Positions 15,527-23,287 of a DNA stretch of 64,000 bases are shown here, piece by piece; within the stretch, counting starts at the first letter, position 1; each line of letters begins with the position of its first letter. The notes below the pieces were generated by a model. It did not search any database, was not told where the DNA came from, and saw only the letters and a list, made by a program, of their open reading frames with translations. A program made the position numbers and the translations under genes. The stretch lies in assembly GCA_942491115.1 (NCBI GenBank), contig CALNZV010000007.1:434001-498000 (forward strand). Reading direction: 5' to 3'. The DNA is from CALNZV01 sp942491115 (lineage in GTDB: Bacteria; Desulfobacterota; Desulfobacteria; Desulfobacterales; UBA5852).

Positions 15527-17164
15527 ATGACACCGATCTATCTGTACGACACGACACTGAGGGACGGCTCCCAGGGTGAGAGCATCACCTTCAGCGCCGA
15601 AGAGAAACTCTTCGTCGCCAGGAAACTCGACAGCAGCGGGTTTCACTACATTGAAGGCGGCTGGCCCGGGTCCAATCCGAAAGATATGAAGTTTTTCGAA
15701 ATGGCCCGAAAGGTCACCTTCGACAATGCGCGGCTGACGGCCTTCGGGGCCACCCGGAAACCCGGCATCACCCCCGGGGAGGATGCCAATATCAACGCCC
15801 TAATCGACAGCCGAGCGCCGGTGATCGCCATCTTCGGCAAGAGCTGGAGCCTGCACGTCGAAATCATCATGGAAAATACCCTGGAAGAAAACATTGCCAT
15901 GATCCGGGACTCCGTATCGTACCTGAAGAGGCATGGCCGTGAAGTCGTCTATGATGCCGAGCATTTCTTCGACGGTCTCAAGGCCAACCGCGAATACGCC
16001 CTTAAAACCATCGAGGCCGCGGCCCTGGCAGGGGCGGACTGGATCGTTCTGTGCGACACCAACGGAGGCTCCCTTCCCTTCGACATCCAATCCGGAACCC
16101 GGACCGTGATCGATCTACTGGCCGACCTCCCCCGACCCTCCGACGGCAGCCCCCCACCATCCGTCGGCATTCATACCCACAACGACGCCGCCATGGCCGT
16201 GGCCAATACCATCATTGCCGTGAAGGAAGGCGCCACCATGGTTCAAGGCACCGTCAACGGCTACGGCGAGAGATGCGGCAATGCCGACATCACCTCCGTC
16301 ATCCCTGTATTAAAGCTTAAGATGGGTCTGGACTGCATGTCGGACGCCAACCTGTCCCGGCTGAAAAGCCTGTCGCGGTTCGTGAGCGAAACCGCCAACC
16401 AGGTGCCCTTCAACAACCGGCCCTTTGTGGGAGAAAGCGCCTTTGCCCACAAGGGCGGCATCCACGTCAATGCCATCATGAAGGAGCCGAAGGCATACGA
16501 ACACATCGATCCCAAACTGGTGGGCAACGACCGGCGAATCCTGATGTCCGATCTTGCCGGCAGAAGCAACGTCGTCATCAAGGCACGGGAGATGGGCATC
16601 GCTTTGGCGTCCGACGGCACCGACAGCCGGGACATCGTTGACAAGGTCAAAGAACTCGAAGACAAGGGCTACCAGTTTGACGTGGCCGACGGCTCACTCA
16701 AGATCCTGCTGGAAAAATTCACCCAGCAGTACGTGCCCCGCTTCGAACTGAAGTCCTTCAGGGTCTCAATCGAAAAGGACGAGGAACTCCCCTGCTCAGC
16801 ACACGCGACGATCAAAATCGCCGTAGGGGACAATCAGGAAATCACCGCCGCCGAGGGCCAAGGGCCAGTGAGCGCCCTCGACAACGCCCTTAGGAAGGCC
16901 CTGGTCCGTTTCTATCCGGAACTGATGACCATGCGCCTGGTGGATTTCAAGGTTCGGGTCATCGACGGCCGGGATGCCACCGCTGCCAAGGTGAGGGTCC
17001 TTATCGCTTCGCGGGACCAGGATGAGATCTGGTACACCATCGGGGTATCCGAGGATATCATCGAAGCCAGCTGGCAGGCACTGACCGACAGCTTTCAGTA
17101 CAAACTGGCCAAGGAGCAGCAGAGACAGTCCTCCAATGCGGCTTTGAACAGCCAAGCCATCTAG
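15527..17164 (+). CDS. cimA: (R)-citramalate synthase
   Basis: Condenses acetyl-CoA and pyruvate to citramalate, giving 2-oxobutyrate for isoleucine without threonine. The 545-residue DRE-TIM metallolyase has YLYDTTLRDGSQGE at the N-terminus, the metal-binding VGIHTHNDAAMAVAN, GTVNGYGERCGNADI, and a C-terminal LeuA-type regulatory dimer domain (about 395-530). The residue pattern FSAEEKLFVARKLDSSG and HYIEGGWPGSNP is characteristic of the CimA subgroup rather than LeuA, which occurs separately downstream. AAGGA precedes ATG 15527. Position inside the ilv operon supports the isoleucine role. Confidence 0.93.
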   Translation: MTPIYLYDTTLRDGSQGESITFSAEEKLFVARKLDSSGFHYIEGGWPGSNPKDMKFFEMARKVTFDNARLTAFGATRKPGITPGEDANINALIDSRAPVIAIFGKSWSLHVEIIMENTLEENIAMIRDSVSYLKRHGREVVYDAEHFFDGLKANREYALKTIEAAALAGADWIVLCDTNGGSLPFDIQSGTRTVIDLLADLPRPSDGSPPPSVGIHTHNDAAMAVANTIIAVKEGATMVQGTVNGYGERCGNADITSVIPVLKLKMGLDCMSDANLSRLKSLSRFVSETANQVPFNNRPFVGESAFAHKGGIHVNAIMKEPKAYEHIDPKLVGNDRRILMSDLAGRSNVVIKAREMGIALASDGTDSRDIVDKVKELEDKGYQFDVADGSLKILLEKFTQQYVPRFELKSFRVSIEKDEELPCSAHATIKIAVGDNQEITAAEGQGPVSALDNALRKALVRFYPELMTMRLVDFKVRVIDGRDATAAKVRVLIASRDQDEIWYTIGVSEDIIEASWQALTDSFQYKLAKEQQRQSSNAALNSQAI

Positions 17165-17527
17165 ATTCGTCCCGGTTGCCGGGACCCCAGAGGATCCGGG
17201 GATGGCAGACCGTCAGGAGATGACCACATGGCAGCCACAGGAAGGTCCAATGCCGCAGGGAGTGATCGCACCGGTTCCCTGCGGCCCATGCTCATGCAAG
17301 CCCCGGCGACGGCCGCTGCCGATCCGGGCGGGGCAGGGCACCGAATCGATACCGCGTTCGATGTCTTCGGAGGGATCTCGGCCATGACAACCGATTCCTA
17401 TTCGACAGGATCATCCGCCATGGTCCCCCCGCAACCATTAACCCTATGAAGCCATATCAGCCGTCGCCGACGAACGGCCGACTGTCCTCTGTCGGCATCG
17501 TCGGGCGACGGTCAGGAGCCGATAGCC
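17165..17527 (+). other. Gap between cimA and leuA
   Basis: 363 bases. It opens with a short hairpin GTCCCGG/CCGGGAC (17169-17185) without a T run. A 73-codon frame from ATG 17228 has AGGAG nine bases upstream but no recognisable protein features, so it is not called. The gap ends in a larger hairpin directly before leuA (17461-17511). Confidence 0.5.
17461..17511 (+). promoter_or_regulatory. Long hairpin immediately upstream of leuA
   Basis: Outer arms CCGTCGCCGACG (17461-17472) and CGTCGGGCGACGG (17499-17511, one bulged base), inner arms GCCGAC (17477-17482) and GTCGGC (17491-17496). It ends one or two bases before the leuA Shine-Dalgarno. It could limit ribosome access or act as an RNA processing site between cimA and leuA. 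There is no T tract, so it is not an intrinsic terminator. Confidence 0.5.
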
Positions 17528-19069
17528 ATGAGCGACAATCGCATTATCATCTTCGACACCACCCTGAGGGACGGTGAACAGAGCCCCGGGGCCAGCATGA
17601 ACACAGGGGAAAAACTGCGGCTGGCCGTCCAACTCGAAAAACTGGGTGTGGATGTCATCGAGGCCGGGTTCCCCGCCGCTTCCGAGGGCGACCAGGAGGC
17701 CGTTTCGGCCATCGCCGGAAGAATAAAAAAAAGTCAGGTATGCGGCCTCGCCCGGGCCACCCGCCACGACATCGACAAGGCCTGGGCCGCCATCCGGCAT
17801 GCCGCCAACCCGAGGATCCACACCTTTATCGCCACCTCCGACATCCATTTGGAATACAAACTCAAAAAAACCAGGGACGAGGTGGTCGAGGCAGCCGTCG
17901 AGGCCGTACGCTACGCGAAGCAGTTCACCGACAACGTGGAGTTTTCCGCCGAAGACGGCTCCCGAAGCGATCGGGACTACCTTTGCCGCATCTTCGAAGC
18001 GGCCATCGATGCCGGGGCCACCACCGTAAACCTGCCGGATACGGTGGGCTACGCCATCCCGGAGGAATTCGGTGATACGGTCCGATACATCCGCGAACAC
18101 ACCCCCAACATCCACAAAGCCGTTCTGAGCGTCCACTGCCACAACGACCTGGGGCTTGCCACCGCCAATACCGTCGCGGCCCTGAAGGCCGGCGCCCGAC
18201 AGGCGGAGGTGACCATCAACGGCATCGGGGAGAGGGCCGGAAATACCTCCATGGAAGAAGTGGTGATGGCCCTGCGAACCCGGAAGAACAATATCGGGCT
18301 GAACACCGACATCATCACCGAGCACATTTACGCCTCGAGCCGGTTGGTCACCATGATCACCGGCATTCTCGTTCAGCCCAACAAGGCCATCGTGGGCGCC
18401 AACGCATTCGCCCACGAAGCGGGCATCCACCAAGACGGCATGCTGAAAAACCCCATGACCTACGAGATCATGAGGCCTGAGACCATCGGACTGTCCAAGA
18501 CCCAGCTGGTTTTGGGCAAGCACTCCGGCCGCCACGCCCTTATTGAGCGCCTCCGAGAGCTTGGCTACGAGCTTTCCGATGAGGAGCTGAACCTCGTCTT
18601 CACCGCCTTCAAACGCCTGGCGGACAAGAAGAAAAACGTGGTGGACGAAGACCTGGAAAGCCTCGTGGCCGAAGGCATTCTCCGGACTGCCGACGTCTTC
18701 AAGCTGGAATACCTTCATGTCACCAGCGGCACCACGGTCATGCCCATGGCCAGTGTTGAGTTGGCCATCAACGGGCGGTCCTACCGGGGCGCCACCTACG
18801 GCAACGGCCCCATCGATGCGGCTTACAACACCATCGTGGAGCTGACCGGGACCAAGGCGGAGCTATTGCGCTTTTCGATCAGCGCCCTGACAGGCGGCAC
18901 CGATGCCCAGGGCGAGGTCACCGTCCGCCTCCGGGAAAACGGCCTTCTGGCATTAGGCAAAGGCGCCGATCCGGACATTATCACCGCCAGCGCCAAAGCC
19001 TACGTCAACGGCTTGAACCGGCTGGAGTATCTGAAAACCCACCCGGTCTCCGACCGCCAGGGACTATAG
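17528..19069 (+). CDS. leuA: 2-isopropylmalate synthase
   Basis: First enzyme of leucine synthesis: acetyl-CoA plus 2-oxoisovalerate to 2-isopropylmalate. The 513-residue protein has IIFDTTLRDGEQSPGASM, the metal-binding LSVHCHNDLGLATAN, GIGERAGNTSMEE, and HQDGMLKNPMTYEIM. The C-terminal allosteric leucine-binding domain spans about 390-505. CAGGAG precedes ATG 17528. It is the last gene of the operon; leuB and leuCD are not in this window. Confidence 0.96.
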   Translation: MSDNRIIIFDTTLRDGEQSPGASMNTGEKLRLAVQLEKLGVDVIEAGFPAASEGDQEAVSAIAGRIKKSQVCGLARATRHDIDKAWAAIRHAANPRIHTFIATSDIHLEYKLKKTRDEVVEAAVEAVRYAKQFTDNVEFSAEDGSRSDRDYLCRIFEAAIDAGATTVNLPDTVGYAIPEEFGDTVRYIREHTPNIHKAVLSVHCHNDLGLATANTVAALKAGARQAEVTINGIGERAGNTSMEEVVMALRTRKNNIGLNTDIITEHIYASSRLVTMITGILVQPNKAIVGANAFAHEAGIHQDGMLKNPMTYEIMRPETIGLSKTQLVLGKHSGRHALIERLRELGYELSDEELNLVFTAFKRLADKKKNVVDEDLESLVAEGILRTADVFKLEYLHVTSGTTVMPMASVELAINGRSYRGATYGNGPIDAAYNTIVELTGTKAELLRFSISALTGGTDAQGEVTVRLRENGLLALGKGADPDIITASAKAYVNGLNRLEYLKTHPVSDRQGL

Positions 19070-19103
19070 GGGCGTCTCCAGCCCCCGTTCCTTGTGGGAC
19101 CGA

Positions 19104-19147
19104 ATCAGAAACGCCGTGGACGATGGTCCGTCCACGGCGTTTCTGAT
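19104..19147 (+). terminator. Operon-end inverted repeat after leuA
   Basis: Perfect 18-bp arms, ATCAGAAACGCCGTGGAC (19104-19121) and GTCCACGGCGTTTCTGAT (19130-19147), 8-base loop. It lacks a long T run but is very stable and marks the end of the branched-chain operon. Confidence 0.65.
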
Positions 19148-19260
19148 GGCATCCCGGGGGCCGGTCCCGTCTGCATCCCCGTCAAACCGGTTGGCGCGCC
19201 CGTCCTGAGGTGTCGCAGCCCCTGAGGTGGAGACCCTCGAAAGGACGCCGTGAGCGATGG

Positions 19261-19812
19261 TCACAACGCCGGAGACTCGCACATGGTGGAGATGGCGTCG
19301 ATATAGTCGCTCTGGCCCTTGTATAACCGGGACATTTCGATCATGATGCCGGCGATTTGGGCCAACGCCTGAACGAAATTCACGTCGTCCAGGGTGAACT
19401 CCCACTTCTCGGCAGTATACGCCCTGACGGCACCGATGGCATCGTCTCCGATCATGATGGGTATGGACAGAATCGAAGCAATGCCTTCCTTCTTGGCGGC
19501 CTCAGGGTACTGAATCCTGGGGTCGTCCCCCACGTCATAGACCGCAACGGGCCCCTCCTTGAGGGAATCCGCTATGGAACGCAGCGCACTGACGGTCCCC
19601 TTGTTCAGATACTCCCGGCTCAATCCGGCGGAAGCCGCCACTTCCAGTTCCTTCGTCTCCCGGTTGATCAAAAAAAGTGCACATCCTTTGAGGTTCAAGG
19701 CGGAGTGGATACTCTCCACCGTCTTGCGGACAATCTCCTCCGGTTCTCTCGATTTCGACAGGGACCTCGAAATGGTGATCAGGGTATCATAGTTGACGGC
19801 CAGATTTTTCAT
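19261..19812 (-). CDS. GAF domain protein
   Basis: A 183-residue soluble protein that is almost entirely one GAF domain (about residues 15-165; CALFLINRETKELEVAASAGLS and ILSIPIMIGDDAIGAVRAYT). GAF domains bind small molecules or haem/tetrapyrrole; the ligand cannot be told from sequence. No output domain is attached, so it probably acts by protein contact. The start ATG 19812 has GGGAGGAACCC upstream. It is transcribed convergently toward leuA. A good promoter lies 260 bases upstream (20076-20104), leaving an unusually long leader. Confidence 0.85.
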   Translation of the reverse strand: MKNLAVNYDTLITISRSLSKSREPEEIVRKTVESIHSALNLKGCALFLINRETKELEVAASAGLSREYLNKGTVSALRSIADSLKEGPVAVYDVGDDPRIQYPEAAKKEGIASILSIPIMIGDDAIGAVRAYTAEKWEFTLDDVNFVQALAQIAGIMIEMSRLYKGQSDYIDAISTMCESPAL

Positions 19813-20176
19813 GGGTTCCTCCCTATCCGGTATGGGGTTGGTATGATTGGGCTAACGCGCGACCGATGCCCCTGTCATCGCCTGTCGACGCCTCGGGGCA
19901 GGAATCCGAGCCAGGAGGCGGTGGTTCGGCGCATGTCCACCGATCCCCGGCAGGATTCCCGGGCGGGATGGCGGACCCGATGACAAGGGTCCATTGGATG
20001 CTGAGCAATGGCAGCAGATCGGTTGAAAGCGTCGGATGAGGCGTCGGGTGATCGTTTCAGCAAAGGGATAAGGGAAGTATAGAGGTGTTTCGGCGGTTTG
20101 GCAACTCGGTACCGGCCTCCGGGGACCATCGCCAGCCTTCACCGTGAGAACAGACGAACGATTCACGGCCGGGCCA
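19813..20176 (-). other. Long 5' leader / intergenic region of the GAF gene
   Basis: 364 bases without a credible gene. From the promoter at 20076-20104 the predicted transcript would carry about 255 untranslated bases. I see no known riboswitch core in it. Confidence 0.4.
20076..20104 (-). promoter_or_regulatory. Sigma-70 promoter for the GAF gene
   Basis: On the minus strand TTGCCA (20104-20099), a 17-base spacer and TATACT (20081-20076); close to consensus. Confidence 0.6.
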
Positions 20177-20764
20177 TCAAGGGGATTTTCCCAGGTAGCC
20201 GTCCCTCAGGTTTTTATCCGCCTTTTCCCCCAGGTTGTATCGAAAATACATCTGGGCGAACACCTTGCCGGGGATCGTGCCCTTCTCCTCGCCGTCGAGC
20301 ACCAGGGTGAGCCCCTTGCCCGGCACGTAGGTGGTGAGGGATGTCTTTCCGGGGGCCATATCCTGATCCAGCCATGAGGCATAAAGGTCGATTTCCCGGC
20401 GGTATTCCCCAATCAGTTCCGGCGAATTGGCGGCCGTCATTTTGTCGATGAACCCTTCCTGAAGCTTTTTTGCCGTGGCCTTGTCCGTCAGGTAATGGAG
20501 ATGGAAATGCTTGACCTGCTCGGATTCAATAGCCTGGACCGGGTCTTGGGTGGGGGTTTCCAAATAAAACCCCCCGGCATAGACCTTGATGAACACCATT
20601 GCCTTTCGAACCGCCACCCCGTTCAAGGTGAGGACATGGCCGTCTACCGTCTTTTCGGCGGGAAAAGGGACGCCGCCCGCTTCCATGCCGGCGGAGAAGG
20701 CGGCGGGTGCCGTCGCGAGAAGGATTACCATCACCACCACCATAAGTGTTCGCGTGGACATCAT
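20177..20764 (-). CDS. Secreted chalcone-isomerase-like protein
   Basis: A 195-residue exported protein. A signal peptide is evident (basic start, hydrophobic VVVMVILLATAPA, cleavage near AFSAG at about residue 25). The rest matches the bacterial chalcone-isomerase-like fold (NGVAVRKAMVFIKVYAGGFYL near the start of the mature part, and a C-terminal LVLDGEEKGTIPGKVFAQM followed by NLGEKADKNLRDGYLG). Plant chalcone isomerase chemistry is not expected; bacterial members are periplasmic proteins of unclear function. It lies downstream of pyrD on the same strand, 115 bases apart. Confidence 0.8.
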   Translation of the reverse strand: MMSTRTLMVVVMVILLATAPAAFSAGMEAGGVPFPAEKTVDGHVLTLNGVAVRKAMVFIKVYAGGFYLETPTQDPVQAIESEQVKHFHLHYLTDKATAKKLQEGFIDKMTAANSPELIGEYRREIDLYASWLDQDMAPGKTSLTTYVPGKGLTLVLDGEEKGTIPGKVFAQMYFRYNLGEKADKNLRDGYLGKSP

Positions 20765-20879
20765 TGCCCCTCCAGTCCGGTCCCAAGCTTCCGGGTATCG
20801 GGTTTCGAAACGATTACTCTTGATAAGAACAAGTGAATGAAATGAATGGAAAACCCGTTAATAGAATGTCGTTCACTTG

Positions 20880-21815
20880 TCAAGCGGACAAGGTGGATTC
20901 CAGGGTGCCGATGATGTCCGTCAGTCGGACTTCCCCGTGATCCGAAAGCCAGCGGGCGAGGCCGTCGACGACATCTTCGGTCGCCCTGGGATTCACGAAG
21001 TTGGCGGTGCCGATCTGAACGGCGGTGGCACCGGTAATCAGAAATTCTAGTGCATCCTCGGCGGTCATGATACCGCCGATGCCCACGACTGGCACCTTGA
21101 CGCACCGGGTGACCTGCCAGACCATCCGCAAGGCAACCGGCCGAATCGCGGGCCCTGAGAGGCCGCCGGTAATGTTGGACAGCCGGGGTCGTCGGGTGTC
21201 GATGTCCACCGCCATGCCGGTAATGGTATTGATCAGGGACAGGGCATCGGCGCCGGCGTCCTCCACAGCTCTGGCGATGTCGGTGATCTCCGTCACGTTG
21301 GGCGACAGTTTGACGATCAGGGGCTTTTCAGTTTTTCTCCTGACCCTTCGAACCAGGTCACCGGCAGCCACGGGATCCACCCCGAAGGCAATGCCCCCCG
21401 CTTTGACGTTGGGGCAACTGATATTGAGCTCGACGGCGGATATATCCCCCTCGGCGTCGACGCGATCGGCCAGGGCTTCATATTCGGCAACGCTGCGGCC
21501 GTAAAGGTTCACGATCACGGGCGTGTCGAGTTTACTGAGAAACTTCAGCCGCGTCTGGGTGAAAGCCTCGATGCCGATGTTCTCAAGGCCGATGGCATTC
21601 AGCATGCCGCAGGGGGTCTCGACGATCCGCGGCGGCGGGTTTCCTTTGGACGGTTCAAGGGAAAGGCCTTTGACGATGATCGCGCCGACCCGGTTCAAAT
21701 CCACCAGCTGCCGGTACTCGCCTCCGTAGCCGAAGGTGCCCGAAGCGGTCATCACCGGATTTTTCAGGGTGAGCCCGGCGATGGATACGGTCAAATCAGG
21801 GGGTGTGGTCGTCAT
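20880..21815 (-). CDS. pyrD: Dihydroorotate dehydrogenase, class 1B catalytic subunit
   Basis: FMN enzyme oxidising dihydroorotate to orotate in pyrimidine synthesis. The 311-residue TIM barrel has NPVMTASGTFGYGGEY, the active-site cysteine in ELNISCPNVK, VKLSPNVTEITDIA, and the FMN-phosphate loop VPVVGIGGIMTAEDALEF. The Cys base places it in class 1, and the length and residues fit class 1B, which works with the flavin/iron-sulfur subunit PyrK. No pyrK is adjacent; upstream there is only a divergent lipoprotein gene. Confidence 0.93.
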   Translation of the reverse strand: MTTTPPDLTVSIAGLTLKNPVMTASGTFGYGGEYRQLVDLNRVGAIIVKGLSLEPSKGNPPPRIVETPCGMLNAIGLENIGIEAFTQTRLKFLSKLDTPVIVNLYGRSVAEYEALADRVDAEGDISAVELNISCPNVKAGGIAFGVDPVAAGDLVRRVRRKTEKPLIVKLSPNVTEITDIARAVEDAGADALSLINTITGMAVDIDTRRPRLSNITGGLSGPAIRPVALRMVWQVTRCVKVPVVGIGGIMTAEDALEFLITGATAVQIGTANFVNPRATEDVVDGLARWLSDHGEVRLTDIIGTLESTLSA

Positions 21816-22078
21816 GGCCCATTACCTGGATAGGGAAGATGACCCCGACGGAAGCGATCCGGCAGGGGCAATGGTCGGAGATGGCGAGGGTTATAGTCGA
21901 ATCCGGACCGATTGATCAAGCGCTATAACGCCATGGAAGTCGCCCTGGACCCTTGAGGTCGAGGGGGGACAGCGCCGGGGCCTTCCGCCCCTGCCATACC
22001 GGCCCTTTCCAAGCCGGCAGGATTCATGTAGACTCCATGGCGTAAAAGGCCGTTGCCCGTTCAACATCCCCTAACCCC

Positions 22079-23287
22079 ATGATCCGATCCATCGCCATGA
22101 AGCCCTCTGCCGCTCTCATAGTCTTTTTAGCCGCCATCGGCCTCGTTGCCGCTTGCAAACCGGACCTCACCGAGCCGCCCCCCATCCCAAAAACCAGCGG
22201 CATCACCGGAAAAGACATCCTGATCGGCGCTTCTCTTGCCCTGGAAGGCCATGCCGGCTACCTGGGCACCCAAACCCTCCATGGGGCCATGGCTTACATC
22301 CGGCATGTCAACGACGGTGGAGGGGTTCACGGACGCCGGATCCGGGTCAGGGCCTACGACGACGGCTACGACCCCCCCCGGTGCGTGCTCAACACCCAGA
22401 AACTCATCATCGACGACAAGGTGTTCGCTCTGTTTTGCTACGTGGGCACCCCCACCACTGTCAAGATTCGGCCCCTGGTGGAGGAGGCGCAGGTTCCCCT
22501 GGTGGGCATGTTTACCGGCGCCAACGCCCTCAGAGCCCCCCTCAGCCGTTACCTGATCAATGTGCGGGCCTCCTACTACCAGGAAACCGGCGCCACGGTG
22601 AACTATCTCGTCGAAAAGCGCAAGATCACCCGCATTGCGATTTTCTATCAGTATGACGCATACGGATTCGACGGTCTGCGGGGCACCGAGCTGGCCCTCA
22701 AGGCCTACGGCCTCTTTCCGGTGGCTACCGGCTCCTATGTCAGGGGCACCCTCGACGTCGAGGAGGGGCTGTCAAGGATCATTGCCTCCGGAGCGGAGGC
22801 CGTCGTCATGATCGGCACTTACGAGCCCTGTTCGCTCTTTATTCGGCTGGCCCGTTCCACCGGGTTTACACCGGTGTTCTGCAACGTTTCCTTCGTGGGG
22901 GCCGATGAACTGAGCCGCCGGTTGGGGACGGAGGCCGAGGGCATTATTGTGACCCAGGTGGTGCCGCCCCCCGAACCCCTGGCCTCGACCAATCGGCTGT
23001 GGGGAACCGAGGAATATGTGGAGCGGCTCCGGAAATACTTCCCCGACGATTCGCCCAATTTTGTCAGCCTGGAAGGCTACATCAACGCCAAGGTCTTGGT
23101 TGAAGGGCTTCGCAGGGCCGGTCCCGATCTGGACCGGGAGCGGTTTATCGACGCCATCGAGCAGATTCAGGATTTGGACCTGGGCATTGCCAATCCCCTG
23201 TCCTTCAGCCCGTCGGACCATCAGGGATTGGAAAAGGTCTACTTCACCCTTTTTGAAAGCGGCCGTTTCGAATGGTTGACCGACTGA
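22079..23287 (+). CDS. Periplasmic branched-chain-amino-acid-type binding lipoprotein
   Basis: A 402-residue type I periplasmic binding protein (LivJ/amide-binding family). It has a lipoprotein signal ending in the lipobox LVAAC (Cys26). The mature part opens ILIGASLALEGHAGYLG and carries GRRIRVRAYDDGYDP. No ABC permease or ATPase genes are present. Instead the next gene, overlapping by 16 bases, is a sensor histidine kinase, so it more likely presents a ligand to that kinase than feeds a transporter. Start ATG 22079 is used; ATG 22097 (MKPSAALIVFL) is an equally good signal peptide start. Confidence 0.85.
   Translation: MIRSIAMKPSAALIVFLAAIGLVAACKPDLTEPPPIPKTSGITGKDILIGASLALEGHAGYLGTQTLHGAMAYIRHVNDGGGVHGRRIRVRAYDDGYDPPRCVLNTQKLIIDDKVFALFCYVGTPTTVKIRPLVEEAQVPLVGMFTGANALRAPLSRYLINVRASYYQETGATVNYLVEKRKITRIAIFYQYDAYGFDGLRGTELALKAYGLFPVATGSYVRGTLDVEEGLSRIIASGAEAVVMIGTYEPCSLFIRLARSTGFTPVFCNVSFVGADELSRRLGTEAEGIIVTQVVPPPEPLASTNRLWGTEEYVERLRKYFPDDSPNFVSLEGYINAKVLVEGLRRAGPDLDRERFIDAIEQIQDLDLGIANPLSFSPSDHQGLEKVYFTLFESGRFEWLTD

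Noticed and set aside
17202..17449. Short frames between cimA and leuA
   Set aside because: No conserved character; one has AGGAG upstream but nothing else. Listed only as content of the gap.
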